The notes below the pieces were generated by a model, which saw only the letters and a program-made list of their open reading frames with translations, had not been told where the DNA came from and ran no database searches. A stretch of DNA of 64,000 nt from Tamilnaduibacter salinus (GTDB lineage: Bacteria; Pseudomonadota; Gammaproteobacteria; Pseudomonadales; Oleiphilaceae). Where the stretch lies: contig NZ_QEKQ01000001.1 in assembly GCF_003096655.1 (NCBI RefSeq), positions 1-64,000 of the forward strand, in the 5' to 3' direction. A program made the position numbers and the translations under genes. Within the stretch, counting starts at the first letter, position 1. Every line of letters begins with the position of its first letter. Shown here in pieces: positions 17,035 to 30,925 of this stretch.

Positions 17035-18774
17035 GTGGTGGAGTCGACCCGGAAATGGACATTGATGACGATGATGCGGCGCCTGGTTTCTGCCTGGCGC
17101 TTTGTCTTCGTTGTGAGTGTGTTTCTGGCCGCTGGTGTCACCCTGGGGTGGCGCCTGGTGGATCTTCACGTTGTTGATCAGGCCTTTCTGAATCAGCAGG
17201 GCGAGGTGCGCAGCACGCGAATCGATCCCGTCGAAGCCCATCGCGGTATGCTGACCGATCGCAAAGGACAGCCCCTTGCCGTCAGTACACCGGTGGAAAC
17301 CATCTGGGCCAATCCCCGTGACATCGATGCGGACGACCCTCGCATCGCCCGCGTTGCCCGTGTTCTGGACATCAGCGAAGCCGATCTGCGCCGTCGTTTG
17401 CGCACGCACCAGAACCGCCAGTTCATCTATGTGCGCCGCAAGGTTCAGCCGGAACTGGCGGATGCCGTCATGGCCCAGGACGTGCCGGGATTCCACACCC
17501 GCCGGGACTACCGGCGCTATTACCCGACCGGTGAGGTGTCGGCCCACCTGACTGGTTTCACCAACATCGACGAGCAGGGGCAGGAAGGCATCGAGCTGAC
17601 CTACAACGATTGGCTGAGTGGTCAGGCTGGCGCCAAGCGCGTGGTTCAGGACAACCGTGGCCGTGTGATCAAGGATCTCAGTCTGGTTCGTGAGGCAAAG
17701 CCGGGCAAGGACCTGGCTCTGAGCATCGATCTGAGACTCCAGTACCTGGCCTACCGGGAGCTGAAAGCCGTCGTCCAGGCGCACGATGCCCGTAGCGGAA
17801 CACTCGTCATGCTCGATGTGGATACCGGGGAAGTGTTGGCCATGGTGAACCAGCCTTCCTTCAATCCGAATGACCGGAGTCAGCTTGACCCCAGGCGATT
17901 ACGGAACCGGGCCATCACCGACCTGTTCGAGCCCGGGTCGACCATGAAGCCCTTCAGTGCAACGGCCGCGCTGGAGACAGGGGCATTCACGCCCCGGACC
18001 CGGGTGGAGACCTCCCCGGGTTATCTGCGTTTCGGGCAGTACACCATCCGGGACACGCGAAACCACGGCGAGCTCAGCCTCAGCGAAGTGATCTCCGAAT
18101 CCTCGAACGTCGGCATGAGCAAAGTGGCCGGGGAAATTGGCGGTAACACGATTCGTAACCTCTACTACCGGGTTGGCTTCGGGCAGGCCACGGGCGTGGG
18201 CTTCCCCGGCGAGGCGGTGGGGGTTCTCCCGGCGCCTCCTGAATGGCGACCGGTGGAAGTGGCAACCCTCTCCTACGGCTATGGCATGAGCGTCAATGCC
18301 CTGCAACTGGCGCAGGCTTATATGGTGCTGGCGAACGGCGGAGTGCGGTACCCCATCAGCCTCCTGAAGCAGGATGAGGCCCCGGAAGGCGAGCGAGTGA
18401 TCCCCGAAGCGGTGTCCCGCCAGGTCCGGGGAATGCTCCGGAAAGTGGTGGAAGAGGGTACGGGCCGGCGCGGCGCGCCTGCGATCTACGACGCGGGCGG
18501 GAAAACCGGCACGGTGCATCTGGTCGGCGCCGGTGGGTACCAGAAGAGTCAGTACAAGGCGATCTTCGCCGGCGTTGCACCGGCGGATAATCCGCGGGTG
18601 GCCTGTGTGGTGGCGGTCGACGCGCCCAGTAACGGGGAATACTACGGCGGCGAAGTGGCGGCCCCGGTTTTCGCCCGGGTGGTCAACGACGCGCTGCGGC
18701 TGATGAACGCCCGTCCGGACATCGACGGTACGAGCGTGGCGCAGTCCCCGGTCGATGATGGGGAAAGGGGGTAA
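17035..18774 (+). CDS. ftsI: Septal peptidoglycan transpeptidase FtsI (PBP3)
   Basis: A 579-residue class B penicillin-binding protein with an N-terminal membrane anchor (FVFVVSVFLAAGVTLGW), a PBP-dimer domain and a transpeptidase domain. The active-site motifs are intact: STMK (serine 302), SSN (356-358) and KTGT (490-493). It cross-links septal peptidoglycan with FtsW. The start is taken as GTG 17035 because GGAGAGG lies seven bases upstream; an in-frame ATG occurs about ten codons later. murE follows after two bases. Confidence 0.96.
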   Translation: MVESTRKWTLMTMMRRLVSAWRFVFVVSVFLAAGVTLGWRLVDLHVVDQAFLNQQGEVRSTRIDPVEAHRGMLTDRKGQPLAVSTPVETIWANPRDIDADDPRIARVARVLDISEADLRRRLRTHQNRQFIYVRRKVQPELADAVMAQDVPGFHTRRDYRRYYPTGEVSAHLTGFTNIDEQGQEGIELTYNDWLSGQAGAKRVVQDNRGRVIKDLSLVREAKPGKDLALSIDLRLQYLAYRELKAVVQAHDARSGTLVMLDVDTGEVLAMVNQPSFNPNDRSQLDPRRLRNRAITDLFEPGSTMKPFSATAALETGAFTPRTRVETSPGYLRFGQYTIRDTRNHGELSLSEVISESSNVGMSKVAGEIGGNTIRNLYYRVGFGQATGVGFPGEAVGVLPAPPEWRPVEVATLSYGYGMSVNALQLAQAYMVLANGGVRYPISLLKQDEAPEGERVIPEAVSRQVRGMLRKVVEEGTGRRGAPAIYDAGGKTGTVHLVGAGGYQKSQYKAIFAGVAPADNPRVACVVAVDAPSNGEYYGGEVAAPVFARVVNDALRLMNARPDIDGTSVAQSPVDDGERG

Positions 18775-18776
18775 CC

Positions 18777-20261
18777 ATGTACCTGGCATCCCTTAGTGAG
18801 CTGCTTCATCCGGTTGTCGACGTTCCGTCGGTTTTTGACGTCACCGTGCACGGACTGACGTCCGACAGCCGTGACGTGCAGCCGGGCGATGCGTTCGTCG
18901 CTCTGCCGGGCGCTCGCACGTCGGCGGATCAGTACATGGACGATGCCATTCACCGGGGCGCCGTGGCGGTCCTGCTCGCCGGGGGAAACGCCGGTCGATG
19001 TCGCGAGCATCACGGTGCCCTGGTGGTGGACATACCCGACCTGCGCCGGCATCTCGGCTGGATCGCTGACCGTTTCTTTCAGTCACCATCCAGGGCACTG
19101 GATGTGATTGGCGTGACCGGCACGAATGGCAAGACCTCTGTCACGCACTACATCAGCCAGCTGCTGAGTCATGCCGGTCATGACTGCGGCGTGGTGGGCA
19201 CTCTCGGCTACGGTATGCCCGGCCACCTGAAGCCGGCGACGCACACGACGCCAGATGTGATCCGGATCAATGAGGCTCTGGACGGCATTCGTGAGCGCGG
19301 TGGCAAGGCCGCTGCGATGGAAGTGTCCTCACACGCGCTGGATCAGGGTCGGGTGAATAACCTCACGATCCGGGGGGCGGTATTAACGAACCTGAGCCGG
19401 GATCATCTTGATTATCACGGCAGCATGGAAGCCTATGGCGAAGCCAAGGCTCTGTTGTTCCATCGCGAAAGTGTGGACTTCGCGGTTCTGAATTTCGACG
19501 ACCCCTTTGGTCGTCAGCTCTACAGCCAGCTCGACGGCCAGTGTGACCGGGTTCGATACACCCTGCACGAGCCTCAGACCGAACTCTGGCTGACACGTTA
19601 TGCGGCTCATATTGATGGCTTTGAGGCGCAGCTGGATGGCGATTGGGGCGCGTTCGAGCTCACGGTGCCACTAATGGGACGCTTTAACGTCAGCAATGCT
19701 CTGGCCGCGGTCGCGACAGCGCTGAGTCTGGGGCTTTCCGTGGACGCCGTGCGCACCGCAGCAGCCCGGCTCGTGGCGCCGCCAGGTCGGCTCGAGTCAT
19801 TTGCCGGTGCCTCCGGTGTGCGGGTCGTTGTGGATTACGCCCACACGGCGGACGCCCTGCGCAACGCGCTCGAGGCCTTGCGGGATCACGTCGAGGGAAC
19901 GCTCTGGTGCGTGTTTGGCTGTGGCGGCGACCGGGATGCTGGCAAGCGCCCGGACATGGCCCGTGAGGCCGAAGCCGTGGCGGACCGCGTGCTGGTCACC
20001 GATGACAATCCGCGAAATGAAGATCCGGAGGCGATCACCAACGACATTCTGGCCGGGTTCGGGAATCCGGCCGCAGTCACCGTGATTCACGACCGCGAGG
20101 CGGCGATCCGTGACGCCGTCATGAATGCACAACCCGGTGATGTGGTGCTGGTGGCCGGGAAAGGCCATGAAACCACCCAGGAAGTGGCGGGTGAACACCG
20201 GTATTTCAGCGATGCCAGCGTGGTGCGGCAGGTCCTGGTCGACCGGGAGGGTGCGGCATGA
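18777..20261 (+). CDS. murE: UDP-MurNAc-tripeptide synthetase MurE (meso-diaminopimelate-adding)
   Basis: A 494-residue Mur ligase. The ATP loop GVTGTNGKTSVTHYI and the DDNPRNEDP motif (about residues 409-417) are visible. DNPR is the signature of enzymes adding meso-diaminopimelate, so a Gram-negative type peptidoglycan is predicted. It acts in the cytoplasm on UDP-MurNAc-L-Ala-D-Glu. It overlaps murF by 4 bp. Confidence 0.97.
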   Translation: MYLASLSELLHPVVDVPSVFDVTVHGLTSDSRDVQPGDAFVALPGARTSADQYMDDAIHRGAVAVLLAGGNAGRCREHHGALVVDIPDLRRHLGWIADRFFQSPSRALDVIGVTGTNGKTSVTHYISQLLSHAGHDCGVVGTLGYGMPGHLKPATHTTPDVIRINEALDGIRERGGKAAAMEVSSHALDQGRVNNLTIRGAVLTNLSRDHLDYHGSMEAYGEAKALLFHRESVDFAVLNFDDPFGRQLYSQLDGQCDRVRYTLHEPQTELWLTRYAAHIDGFEAQLDGDWGAFELTVPLMGRFNVSNALAAVATALSLGLSVDAVRTAAARLVAPPGRLESFAGASGVRVVVDYAHTADALRNALEALRDHVEGTLWCVFGCGGDRDAGKRPDMAREAEAVADRVLVTDDNPRNEDPEAITNDILAGFGNPAAVTVIHDREAAIRDAVMNAQPGDVVLVAGKGHETTQEVAGEHRYFSDASVVRQVLVDREGAA

Positions 20262-21640
20262 TTCGACCATTTTCACTGAGCGAGGCCGCAACGATGATTG
20301 GTGCCCAGCCCCCGGAGCAGTCTGGGACGTTCAGCGAGGTGTCAATCGATACTCGGACGCTCAGCCCGGGCGCTCTATTCATCGCCCTGCGGGGGGAGCG
20401 CTTTGACGGGCATGATTTTCTGAGTGAGGCAGCCCGTCTTGGGGCGGTGGCTGCGGTCGTCGACACGGAGCAGCCTGGGGCAGAGCTCCCACAGTTGGTT
20501 GTGGAAGATACTGTGACCGCGTTAGGCCAGCTCGGACGGGGGAATCGGTCACTGTGCGAGGCCGGTGTGGCTGCAATTACCGGCAGCAGCGGAAAGACAA
20601 CCGTCAAGGAAATGCTGGCGGGTATGTGTCTACGGTCTGGTCCGACCCTTGCCACGGAAGGCAATCGAAATAATCACATTGGGGTCCCCCTGACTCTGTT
20701 TCGGCTCTGTGAGGAGCACCAGTACGCCGTGATCGAGCTGGGTGCGAGTGGGGTTGGCGAAATCAGCGACACAGTCAATCTGGTTCAACCGACTGTCGCG
20801 CTGATTACCATCGCAGGCGACGCCCATCTGGAAGGGTTCGGCTCGTACGAAAACATTGTCCTTGGCAAGGGCGAGATCATCGACGGCGTACCAGAAAACG
20901 GCACCGTCGTGCTCAACGCGGATGACCCTGCCTGCGAGCAGTGGCGGGATCGCGCCGGACATCGCCGTGTATGGACGGTCAGTGTCGACGCGGGGCGATC
21001 GGCCGATTTCCGGCTTGTGTCTGTGGCAGCCCTCGCTGATGGGGAATCATTGACGGTCTGCGATCCGGAGGGTCGTGCGGTCTCTCTTACGCTTCGGCTG
21101 CCGGGAGCCCACAACCGGACCAATGCCATGCTGGCGCTCGCGGCGGCACGGGCGCTGGGGGTGGACGACGATGCGATTGACGATGGGCTGGCCTCGGTCG
21201 GACCGGTCGAGGGGCGTTTGCAGGTTCACCCATTGGGTGCTGGTCGCGAGCTGATTGATGACAGCTACAACGCCAACCCCGGTTCGTTATCCGCGGCGCT
21301 GACGTTGCTCTCGGACAAACCGGGCCGGCGGGTTGCCGTGCTTGGCACCATGGCCGAGCTGGGCCCCGACGCCGCGAGACTCCATGAGCAGGCGGGCCAG
21401 GAAGCCCGTCTGGCCGGTGTCGATCGTCTGCTGGCGCTGGGCCCGAATGCCGAGGACTACTGCCGGGGGTTTGGCGAGGGAAGCCGTGTCTGCTCCGGCC
21501 ACGACGAGGCCATCCGTGAGGTGCTGCCGGAGCTGGCGGCTGCCGTCACGGTATTGGTCAAGGGTTCACGCAGTTCTGCCATGGAAACCGTGGCCAGAGC
21601 GATAAAAACGAAGGTGCAGGACGAATGCTGCTCTGGCTGA
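20258..21640 (+). CDS. murF: UDP-MurNAc-tripeptide-D-Ala-D-Ala ligase MurF
   Basis: A 460-residue Mur ligase. It has the MurF N-domain ([26 protein letters not shown]), the P-loop [29 protein letters not shown] and the C-domain [11 protein letters not shown]. It adds D-Ala-D-Ala, made by the ddl product of the same cluster, completing the cytoplasmic pentapeptide precursor. It overlaps mraY by 16 bp. Confidence 0.97.
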   Translation: MIRPFSLSEAATMIGAQPPEQSGTFSEVSIDTRTLSPGALFIALRGERFDGHDFLSEAARLGAVAAVVDTEQPGAELPQLVVEDTVTALGQLGRGNRSLCEAGVAAITGSSGKTTVKEMLAGMCLRSGPTLATEGNRNNHIGVPLTLFRLCEEHQYAVIELGASGVGEISDTVNLVQPTVALITIAGDAHLEGFGSYENIVLGKGEIIDGVPENGTVVLNADDPACEQWRDRAGHRRVWTVSVDAGRSADFRLVSVAALADGESLTVCDPEGRAVSLTLRLPGAHNRTNAMLALAAARALGVDDDAIDDGLASVGPVEGRLQVHPLGAGRELIDDSYNANPGSLSAALTLLSDKPGRRVAVLGTMAELGPDAARLHEQAGQEARLAGVDRLLALGPNAEDYCRGFGEGSRVCSGHDEAIREVLPELAAAVTVLVKGSRSSAMETVARAIKTKVQDECCSG

Positions 21641-22710
21641 CGGAAGTACTGACGCCATATTTCACCGACCTGGCCGTGTTCCAGTATCTGACGCTGCGCG
21701 GCATTCTCGGGGTGCTGACGGCACTGTTGCTGTCACTGCTGATTGGCCCCTGGATGATCCGCAAGCTGGGCCAATACCAGATCGGTCAGGCGGTTCGTGA
21801 CGATGGCCCTGACACGCACCTGAGCAAGGCCGGTACGCCGACAATGGGTGGGGCACTGATACTGGTGTCGATTGCCATCAGTACGTTGCTCTGGGCGGAT
21901 CTGGGGAATCGCTACGTCTGGGTCACCATTCTGGTCACGGTGGGTTTCGGCGCGATTGGCTGGATTGATGACTATCGCAAGGTCGTTGAGCGCAACCCGC
22001 GGGGTCTGCCCGCCAAATGGAAGTATTTCTGGCAGTCCGTCATTGGGGCTGTGGCCGCGGTGGCGTTGTTCTACTCATCGTCGTTGCCGCAGGAAACCTC
22101 CCTGTTCGTGCCGTTCTTCAAGAGCGTGAGTCTGGATATGGGACCGGTGGTATTCATCCTGCTGACCTACTTCGTGATCGTGGGCAGCAGCAACGCGGTG
22201 AATCTCACGGACGGTCTGGACGGACTGGCCATTATGCCCACCGTCATGGTCGGGGCGGCGCTGGGGATATTCGCGTACGTATCCGGGCACGCCCAGTTTG
22301 CCGAATACCTGTTGATTCCCCAGCTGCCGGGTAGCGGCGAGTTGATCATCTTCTGCGGCTCGCTGGTGGGGGCCGGCCTTGGGTTTCTGTGGTTTAACAC
22401 CTATCCGGCCCAGGTGTTTATGGGCGATGTGGGGGCGCTTGCGTTGGGCGCGGCGCTGGGCGTGGTCGCCGTCATCGTCCGGCAGGAGATTGTGCTGTTC
22501 ATCATGGGTGGCGTGTTCGTGATGGAAACCGTGTCGGTCATGTTGCAGGTCATGTCCTATCGACTCACAGGCCGGCGGATTTTCCGCATGGCGCCGCTGC
22601 ATCATCACTTTGAACTCAAGGGGTGGCCGGAGCCGCGCGTGATTGTGCGCTTCTGGGTCATCACCGTGGTGCTGGTCCTGATCGGACTGGCGTCACTGAA
22701 GATTCGCTAG
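21625..22710 (+). CDS. mraY: Phospho-MurNAc-pentapeptide translocase MraY
   Basis: A 361-residue polytopic membrane enzyme with about ten helices. Key motifs: [10 protein letters not shown], the catalytic aspartates in [22 protein letters not shown] and the histidine motif [14 protein letters not shown]. It transfers phospho-MurNAc-pentapeptide to undecaprenyl phosphate to form lipid I. The start at 21625 lies inside the end of murF. Confidence 0.98.
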   Translation: MLLWLTEVLTPYFTDLAVFQYLTLRGILGVLTALLLSLLIGPWMIRKLGQYQIGQAVRDDGPDTHLSKAGTPTMGGALILVSIAISTLLWADLGNRYVWVTILVTVGFGAIGWIDDYRKVVERNPRGLPAKWKYFWQSVIGAVAAVALFYSSSLPQETSLFVPFFKSVSLDMGPVVFILLTYFVIVGSSNAVNLTDGLDGLAIMPTVMVGAALGIFAYVSGHAQFAEYLLIPQLPGSGELIIFCGSLVGAGLGFLWFNTYPAQVFMGDVGALALGAALGVVAVIVRQEIVLFIMGGVFVMETVSVMLQVMSYRLTGRRIFRMAPLHHHFELKGWPEPRVIVRFWVITVVLVLIGLASLKIR

Positions 22711-22724
22711 GTGGAACGGACGCG

Positions 22725-24068
22725 ATGAGTGTCATTGTTTCGGATCGTCGAACACTGGTGGTCGGACTGGGCAAGACCGGTCTGTCCTGCCTGCGCTACC
22801 TGGTGGACCAGGGGCGGTCTGTGGCGGTGGCCGATTCCCGTTCCGCGCCACCCGGACTGGAGACCGTCCAGCGCGATTATCCGGATGTCCCGGTCCAGTG
22901 TGGCGCTTTCGATGCCGACTGGTTCGCCGGCTTCAACGAGCTGGTGGTCAGCCCTGGCGTGAGCATCCAGACGCCGGCAATCCGGCACGCCCGCGAGCAT
23001 GGCGCCGTGATCCGCGGAGACATTGATCTGTTCAGCGAGGCCGCCGAGGCACCGATCCTCGCCATTACCGGTTCCAACGGCAAAACAACCGTCACGACAC
23101 TGGTGGGGGAAATGGCGCGGGCCGCGGGCAAGCGGGTCGCGGTTGGCGGCAACATCGGCACGCCGGCGCTGGAGCTGTTGTCACCGGAGGTGGACGTCTA
23201 TGTGCTGGAGGTGTCGAGCTTCCAGTTGGAAACCACCGACAAACTGGGGGCCGATGTCGCCACCGTCCTGAACGTCAGCGATGACCACATGGATCGGTAC
23301 CCGTCGAAGATGGCGTATTTCGAGGCCAAGCAGCGGATCTACAACGGCTGCCGTCAGCCGGTGGTGAATCTGGATGACGCCCTCAGCATCCCCCTGGCCC
23401 GGGACGATCTGCGCTTCCTGTGCTTTGGCTTTCACCGGATCAATCCGGAAACGTTCAGCACGCGGGATGACGAGGGCCATCTCTGGATTACCTACGGCTT
23501 TGACAACCTGATCCGTTCCGATGAGCTGAAACTGCTCGGGACACACAATCTGTCGAACGTGATGGCGGCGCTGGCCATCGGTTTCGCGGCGGGTTTTCCG
23601 ATGGACACCATGCTGCAGGTGGCCCGAGACTTCCCGGGGCTGCCCCATCGCTGTCAGCGCGTTGCTGATATTCGCGGTGTGACCTGGGTCAACGATTCCA
23701 AGGGGACCAACGTCGGTGCAACGGTGGCGGCGCTGTCCAGTCTGCAACCGGCGGACGGGCGGATCGTGCTGATTGCCGGCGGTGATGGCAAAGGGGCGGA
23801 TTTCTCGCCGCTGGTCAGGCCGGTCCGGGAGTCGTGCCGGCACCTGATCCTGATGGGGTGTGATGCACAACGGCTGGGCGATGCTCTGTCCGACATTGTG
23901 ACCGTGTCGTATGTCGACACCATGGATGAGGCGGTATCAGAGGCGGCGCGGATCGCCTGTGCGGGGGATCGGGTGCTGTTATCGCCGGCCTGCGCCAGCC
24001 TGGACATGTACGAGGATTATCAGGTTCGGGGCGATGCCTTTGTCCGGGCCGTGGAGGCGTTGTCATGA
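22725..24068 (+). CDS. murD: UDP-MurNAc-L-Ala-D-Glu ligase MurD
   Basis: A 447-residue Mur ligase. It contains a Rossmann start (TLVVGLGKTGLSCLRYL), the ATP loop AITGSNGKTTVTTLV, GGNIGTPALE, and C-domain motifs NDSKGTNVGAT and LSPACASLDMY. It adds D-glutamate to UDP-MurNAc-L-Ala. ATG 22725 is chosen because the preceding open frame overlaps mraY and is not conserved. It overlaps ftsW by 4 bp. Confidence 0.97.
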   Translation: MSVIVSDRRTLVVGLGKTGLSCLRYLVDQGRSVAVADSRSAPPGLETVQRDYPDVPVQCGAFDADWFAGFNELVVSPGVSIQTPAIRHAREHGAVIRGDIDLFSEAAEAPILAITGSNGKTTVTTLVGEMARAAGKRVAVGGNIGTPALELLSPEVDVYVLEVSSFQLETTDKLGADVATVLNVSDDHMDRYPSKMAYFEAKQRIYNGCRQPVVNLDDALSIPLARDDLRFLCFGFHRINPETFSTRDDEGHLWITYGFDNLIRSDELKLLGTHNLSNVMAALAIGFAAGFPMDTMLQVARDFPGLPHRCQRVADIRGVTWVNDSKGTNVGATVAALSSLQPADGRIVLIAGGDGKGADFSPLVRPVRESCRHLILMGCDAQRLGDALSDIVTVSYVDTMDEAVSEAARIACAGDRVLLSPACASLDMYEDYQVRGDAFVRAVEALS

Positions 24069-25258
24069 TGGCGCAGACGCTCTCACCGGGGACGTTGCTG
24101 ATGCCACGGCTGCGGCCACTGCCTGTGCTGGTTCTGACCGCGGCGACGCTGTTGCTGCTGGGCGTCGTGATGACCGGCTCGGCGTCACTGGAAATCGCCT
24201 CGGACGCGACCGGCAACCCCTTCTATTTCCTGGCGCGCCAGGGCATCTATGCCGTGTTGGGCGCGGCGGTCGCCATTATTGTTGCGAGCGTCCCCATTGC
24301 CTGGTGGGAAGGCAGCGGCTGGCTGCTGCTCGGGGTTGGTCTGGCGACACTGGCGCTGGTTCTGACGCCTCTGGGAACGACGGTGAACGGCTCGACGCGG
24401 TGGATATCTCTCGGGCTGTTCAACGTCCAGGTTTCCGAGATCGCCAAGATCTGCCTGATTGCCTATCTCGCTGGCTACGTGGTGCGTCGTCGGGAGGAGT
24501 TGGTGAACACCTGGATGGGCTTCCTCAAGCCGGTTTTGGTCCTGACGCTGGCGTCCGTATTGCTGATGGCCGAACCCGATTTCGGCGCGACCGCCGTTCT
24601 GATGGCGGCGGCGATGGGGATGATTTTCCTGAGCGGTGTTCGCCTGACCCGTTTCCTGCCTTTGATTGGCATCTGCGTGGCGGTCGGTGCGGCACTGGTG
24701 ATGACGCAGCCCTACCGTCTCAAGCGGGTGGTGTCGTACCTCGACCCCTGGAAGGATCAGTTTGATACCGGCTACCAGCTCACGCAGTCGCTGATTGCCT
24801 TCGGGCGCGGGGAGTGGATCGGCGTCGGGCTCGGCAACTCGATCCAGAAGCTGTTCTACCTGCCGGAGGCGCACACGGATTTTGTGTTCGCGATCATCGC
24901 CGAGGAGTTCGGTTTGCTTGGCTCGTCCGTTGTGCTGGTGCTCTTTGGCCTGCTGGTCTGGAGCGCACTGATTATTGCCCGGCGGGCCGAGGTGTCCGGC
25001 ATGCCGTTCGCGGCGTGTTTCGGGTATGGGCTGACGCTGCTGATTGGTCTTCAGGCGCTGATCAACATGGGAGTCAGCACCGGCCTGTTGCCCACCAAAG
25101 GGCTCACCCTGCCGCTGGTGAGTTACGGCGGCAGCAGTCTGCTGGCGACCTGTGTGTGTGTTGGGGTGCTGGCCCGGATTGAGCTGGAACGACAGGATCG
25201 GGAACGGTCCGACAATACCGGCAACGCGCCGGGAGGAGGCGCCCGGTATGACGACTAG
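24065..25258 (+). CDS. ftsW: Septal peptidoglycan glycosyltransferase FtsW
   Basis: A 397-residue SEDS protein with about ten helices. Family motifs include VNGSTRWISLG, MAEPDFGA, GYQLTQSLIAFGRGEWIGVGLGNSIQKLFYLPEAHTDF (spread over 24769-24885) and GLTLPLVSYGGSSLL. It polymerises lipid II glycan strands at the septum as partner of FtsI. A second SEDS protein, RodA, is encoded at 62133, so both divisome and elongasome polymerases are in the window. Confidence 0.96.
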   Translation: MMAQTLSPGTLLMPRLRPLPVLVLTAATLLLLGVVMTGSASLEIASDATGNPFYFLARQGIYAVLGAAVAIIVASVPIAWWEGSGWLLLGVGLATLALVLTPLGTTVNGSTRWISLGLFNVQVSEIAKICLIAYLAGYVVRRREELVNTWMGFLKPVLVLTLASVLLMAEPDFGATAVLMAAAMGMIFLSGVRLTRFLPLIGICVAVGAALVMTQPYRLKRVVSYLDPWKDQFDTGYQLTQSLIAFGRGEWIGVGLGNSIQKLFYLPEAHTDFVFAIIAEEFGLLGSSVVLVLFGLLVWSALIIARRAEVSGMPFAACFGYGLTLLIGLQALINMGVSTGLLPTKGLTLPLVSYGGSSLLATCVCVGVLARIELERQDRERSDNTGNAPGGGARYDD

Positions 25259-26322
25259 GCGCTTCCTGATCATGGCCGGCGGAACCGGCGGTCATGTCTT
25301 CCCGGCACTGGCCACCGCCCGGGAGCTGCAGCGCCAGGGGCACGACGTCCAGTGGCTGGGCTCGCGTGGCGGTATGGAAGAGTGGTTGATCGGCCAGACC
25401 GATATTCCGTTGTCTCTGATCTCGGTGTCCGGCCTCCGTGGAAAGGGGCGGATTGCCCTGCTGATGGCACCGTTCCGGCTGATTCGTGCGCTGTGGCAGG
25501 CGCGGACGGTCATGCGCGCCGTTCGCCCCGATTGTGTGATCGGGATGGGCGGGTTCGCCTCAGGCCCGGGGGGCGTCGCGGCCTGGCTGAACGGTGTGCC
25601 GTTGGTGGTGCACGAGCAGAACGCGATTGCCGGGATGACCAACCGCTGGCTTGCCCGCTTTGCCAAAACGGTCATGGAGGCATTCCCCGGCAGCTTCGGG
25701 AACGAGGTGGTCACCCGCTGTACGGGCAACCCTGTGCGGGCCGACCTGGCCAGCCTTCCGGAACCGTCGCAGCGCTTCGCCGACCGGCACGGGGCCCTCC
25801 GGCTGCTGGTGTTGGGCGGTAGCCTTGGGGCAAAGGCCATCAACGAGACACTGCCGAAAGCATTGGCCCGTATGCCCGCGCCGGACCGGCCGGAGGTGCG
25901 ACATCAGTGCGGCACCCGCAATCAGGCCGAGGCGGAGCAGGCCTGGAAGACGGCGGGCATTGAGGTCCGCCTGGAGCCATTCATTGACAACATGGCGGAA
26001 GCCTACGGCTGGGCGGACCTGGTGCTCTGTCGCGCCGGTGCCCTGACTGTGGCGGAACTCTGCGCGGTCGGTCTGGGGGCCATCCTGGTGCCGTTCCCGC
26101 ACGCGGTGGATGACCACCAAGCGCACAACAGTGCCCAGATGGTGAAGGCCGGGGCGGCCGTGATGATCCGACAACACGAGCTGAGCCCTGAAGGGCTGGC
26201 CGAAACACTGACCGGGCTGGCCAGCGACCGGGCGCGCGTGACGAATATGGCGGACGCGGCGCGTGGCCTGGCCCGGCGGGACGCGGCGGAACGAGTAGTG
26301 AATTATTGTCTGGAGGCAGCTC

Positions 26323-26330
<8 letters not shown>
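25248..26330 (+). CDS. murG: Lipid II synthase MurG (GlcNAc transferase)
   Basis: A 360-residue GT-B glycosyltransferase. Signatures: [69 protein letters not shown] and [19 protein letters not shown]. It adds GlcNAc to lipid I at the inner face of the membrane. ATG 25248, within the ftsW end and after GGGAGGAGG, is the supported start. Confidence 0.97.
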
Positions 26331-29556
<3,226 letters not shown>

Positions 29557-29565
29557 ACCGGAACT

Positions 29566-30813
29566 GTGGTGAACCAGATGTCATCGGTTGAAGCGGAGAA
29601 CATGATCGTCGGTCTCGACATTGGCACCTCCAAAGTGGTTGCCATTGTCGGTAAGCGTAAGCCCGACGGCACCATCGAGATCGTGGGAATCGGCTCCCAT
29701 CCGTCACGGGGGCTCAAGCGCGGTGTGGTGGTCAACATCGAGACAACGGTCAACGCCATCCAACGGGCTGTCGAGGAGGCCGAGCTGATGGCGGGCTGCC
29801 GGATTCATTCGGTCTATGCCGGTATCGCGGGCAGCCACATCCGCAGCCTCAACTCGCACGGCATCGTCGCTATCCGCGACCGGGAAGTGACGCAGGCGGA
29901 CATTGACCGGGTCATTGATGCGGCCCAGGCCGTGGCGATTCCGGCGGATCAGAAAGTGCTGCACATCCTGCCGCAGGAATACGTGATCGATAACCAGGAA
30001 GGCATCAAAGAGCCCATGGGGATGTCCGGTGTCCGGCTCGAGGCCAAGGTGCACCTGGTGACCTGCGCGGTGAACGCCGCCCAGAACATCGAGAAGTGTG
30101 TGCGCCGGTGCGGTCTGGAGGTGGACGACATCATCCTCGAGCAGCTCGCCTCCAGCCATTCGGTGCTGACGGACGATGAGAAGGAGTTGGGTGTCTGCGT
30201 CGTGGACGTGGGCGGGGGCACCACCGACATTGCCGTGTTTACGGCCGGTGCCATTCGCCATACCGCGGTGATTCCCATTGCGGGGGATCAGGTCACCAAT
30301 GACATCGCCATGGCGCTGCGCACGCCGACGCAGAATGCCGAGGAGATCAAAATCAAATACGCCTGCGCGCTGACGCAGCTGGCGGGCGCGGACGAGACCA
30401 TCAAGGTCCCGAGCGTGGGCGAACGGGCCCCAAGGGATCTCTCTCGACAGGCGCTCGCCGAAGTCGTGGAGCCCCGCTATGAGGAGCTCTTCACGTTGGT
30501 GCAATCCGAACTCCGACGGTCCGGGTTTGAGGACCTGATCCCGGCCGGGATCGTCATCACCGGCGGCTCCTCCACCATGGAAGGTGTGGTGGAGCTGGCC
30601 GAGGAAATTTTCCATATGCCCGTGAGGCTGGCCTCGCCGCAGGCGGTCTCCGGCATGACGGATGTGATCAACAACCCGGTGTATGCCACCGGCGTGGGGT
30701 TGCTGATCCATGGGTTCCGCCAGATGGACCTTGGTAAGGGACCCGCTCTGCGTGGCGAGGATGCCCCTTCGCTGCTTGAGCGCATGAAGAACTGGTTCAC
30801 CGGGCAGTTCTGA
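29566..30813 (+). CDS. ftsA: Cell division protein FtsA
   Basis: A 415-residue actin-fold ATPase that tethers FtsZ to the membrane. Motifs: IVGLDIGTSKVVAIVG, HILPQEYVIDNQEGIKEPMGMSGVRLEA (29957-30040), GVCVVDVGGGTTDIAVFT and VITGGSSTMEG. The C-terminal amphipathic helix (LLERMKNWFTGQF) is the membrane anchor. The start may be GTG 29566 or ATG 29578; neither has a strong ribosome binding site. It is nine bases after ftsQ. Confidence 0.96.
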   Translation: MVNQMSSVEAENMIVGLDIGTSKVVAIVGKRKPDGTIEIVGIGSHPSRGLKRGVVVNIETTVNAIQRAVEEAELMAGCRIHSVYAGIAGSHIRSLNSHGIVAIRDREVTQADIDRVIDAAQAVAIPADQKVLHILPQEYVIDNQEGIKEPMGMSGVRLEAKVHLVTCAVNAAQNIEKCVRRCGLEVDDIILEQLASSHSVLTDDEKELGVCVVDVGGGTTDIAVFTAGAIRHTAVIPIAGDQVTNDIAMALRTPTQNAEEIKIKYACALTQLAGADETIKVPSVGERAPRDLSRQALAEVVEPRYEELFTLVQSELRRSGFEDLIPAGIVITGGSSTMEGVVELAEEIFHMPVRLASPQAVSGMTDVINNPVYATGVGLLIHGFRQMDLGKGPALRGEDAPSLLERMKNWFTGQF

Positions 30814-30925
30814 GTGAACCGGGACAGCGGTGGTACGGCCGGAGGGCCGTTGGAAACGTCAGGTAGTCATCTCGCATAAAGCGCTGACGCGGATGCGTCG
30901 GACACGAAACGAAGGAGTAGGGGAA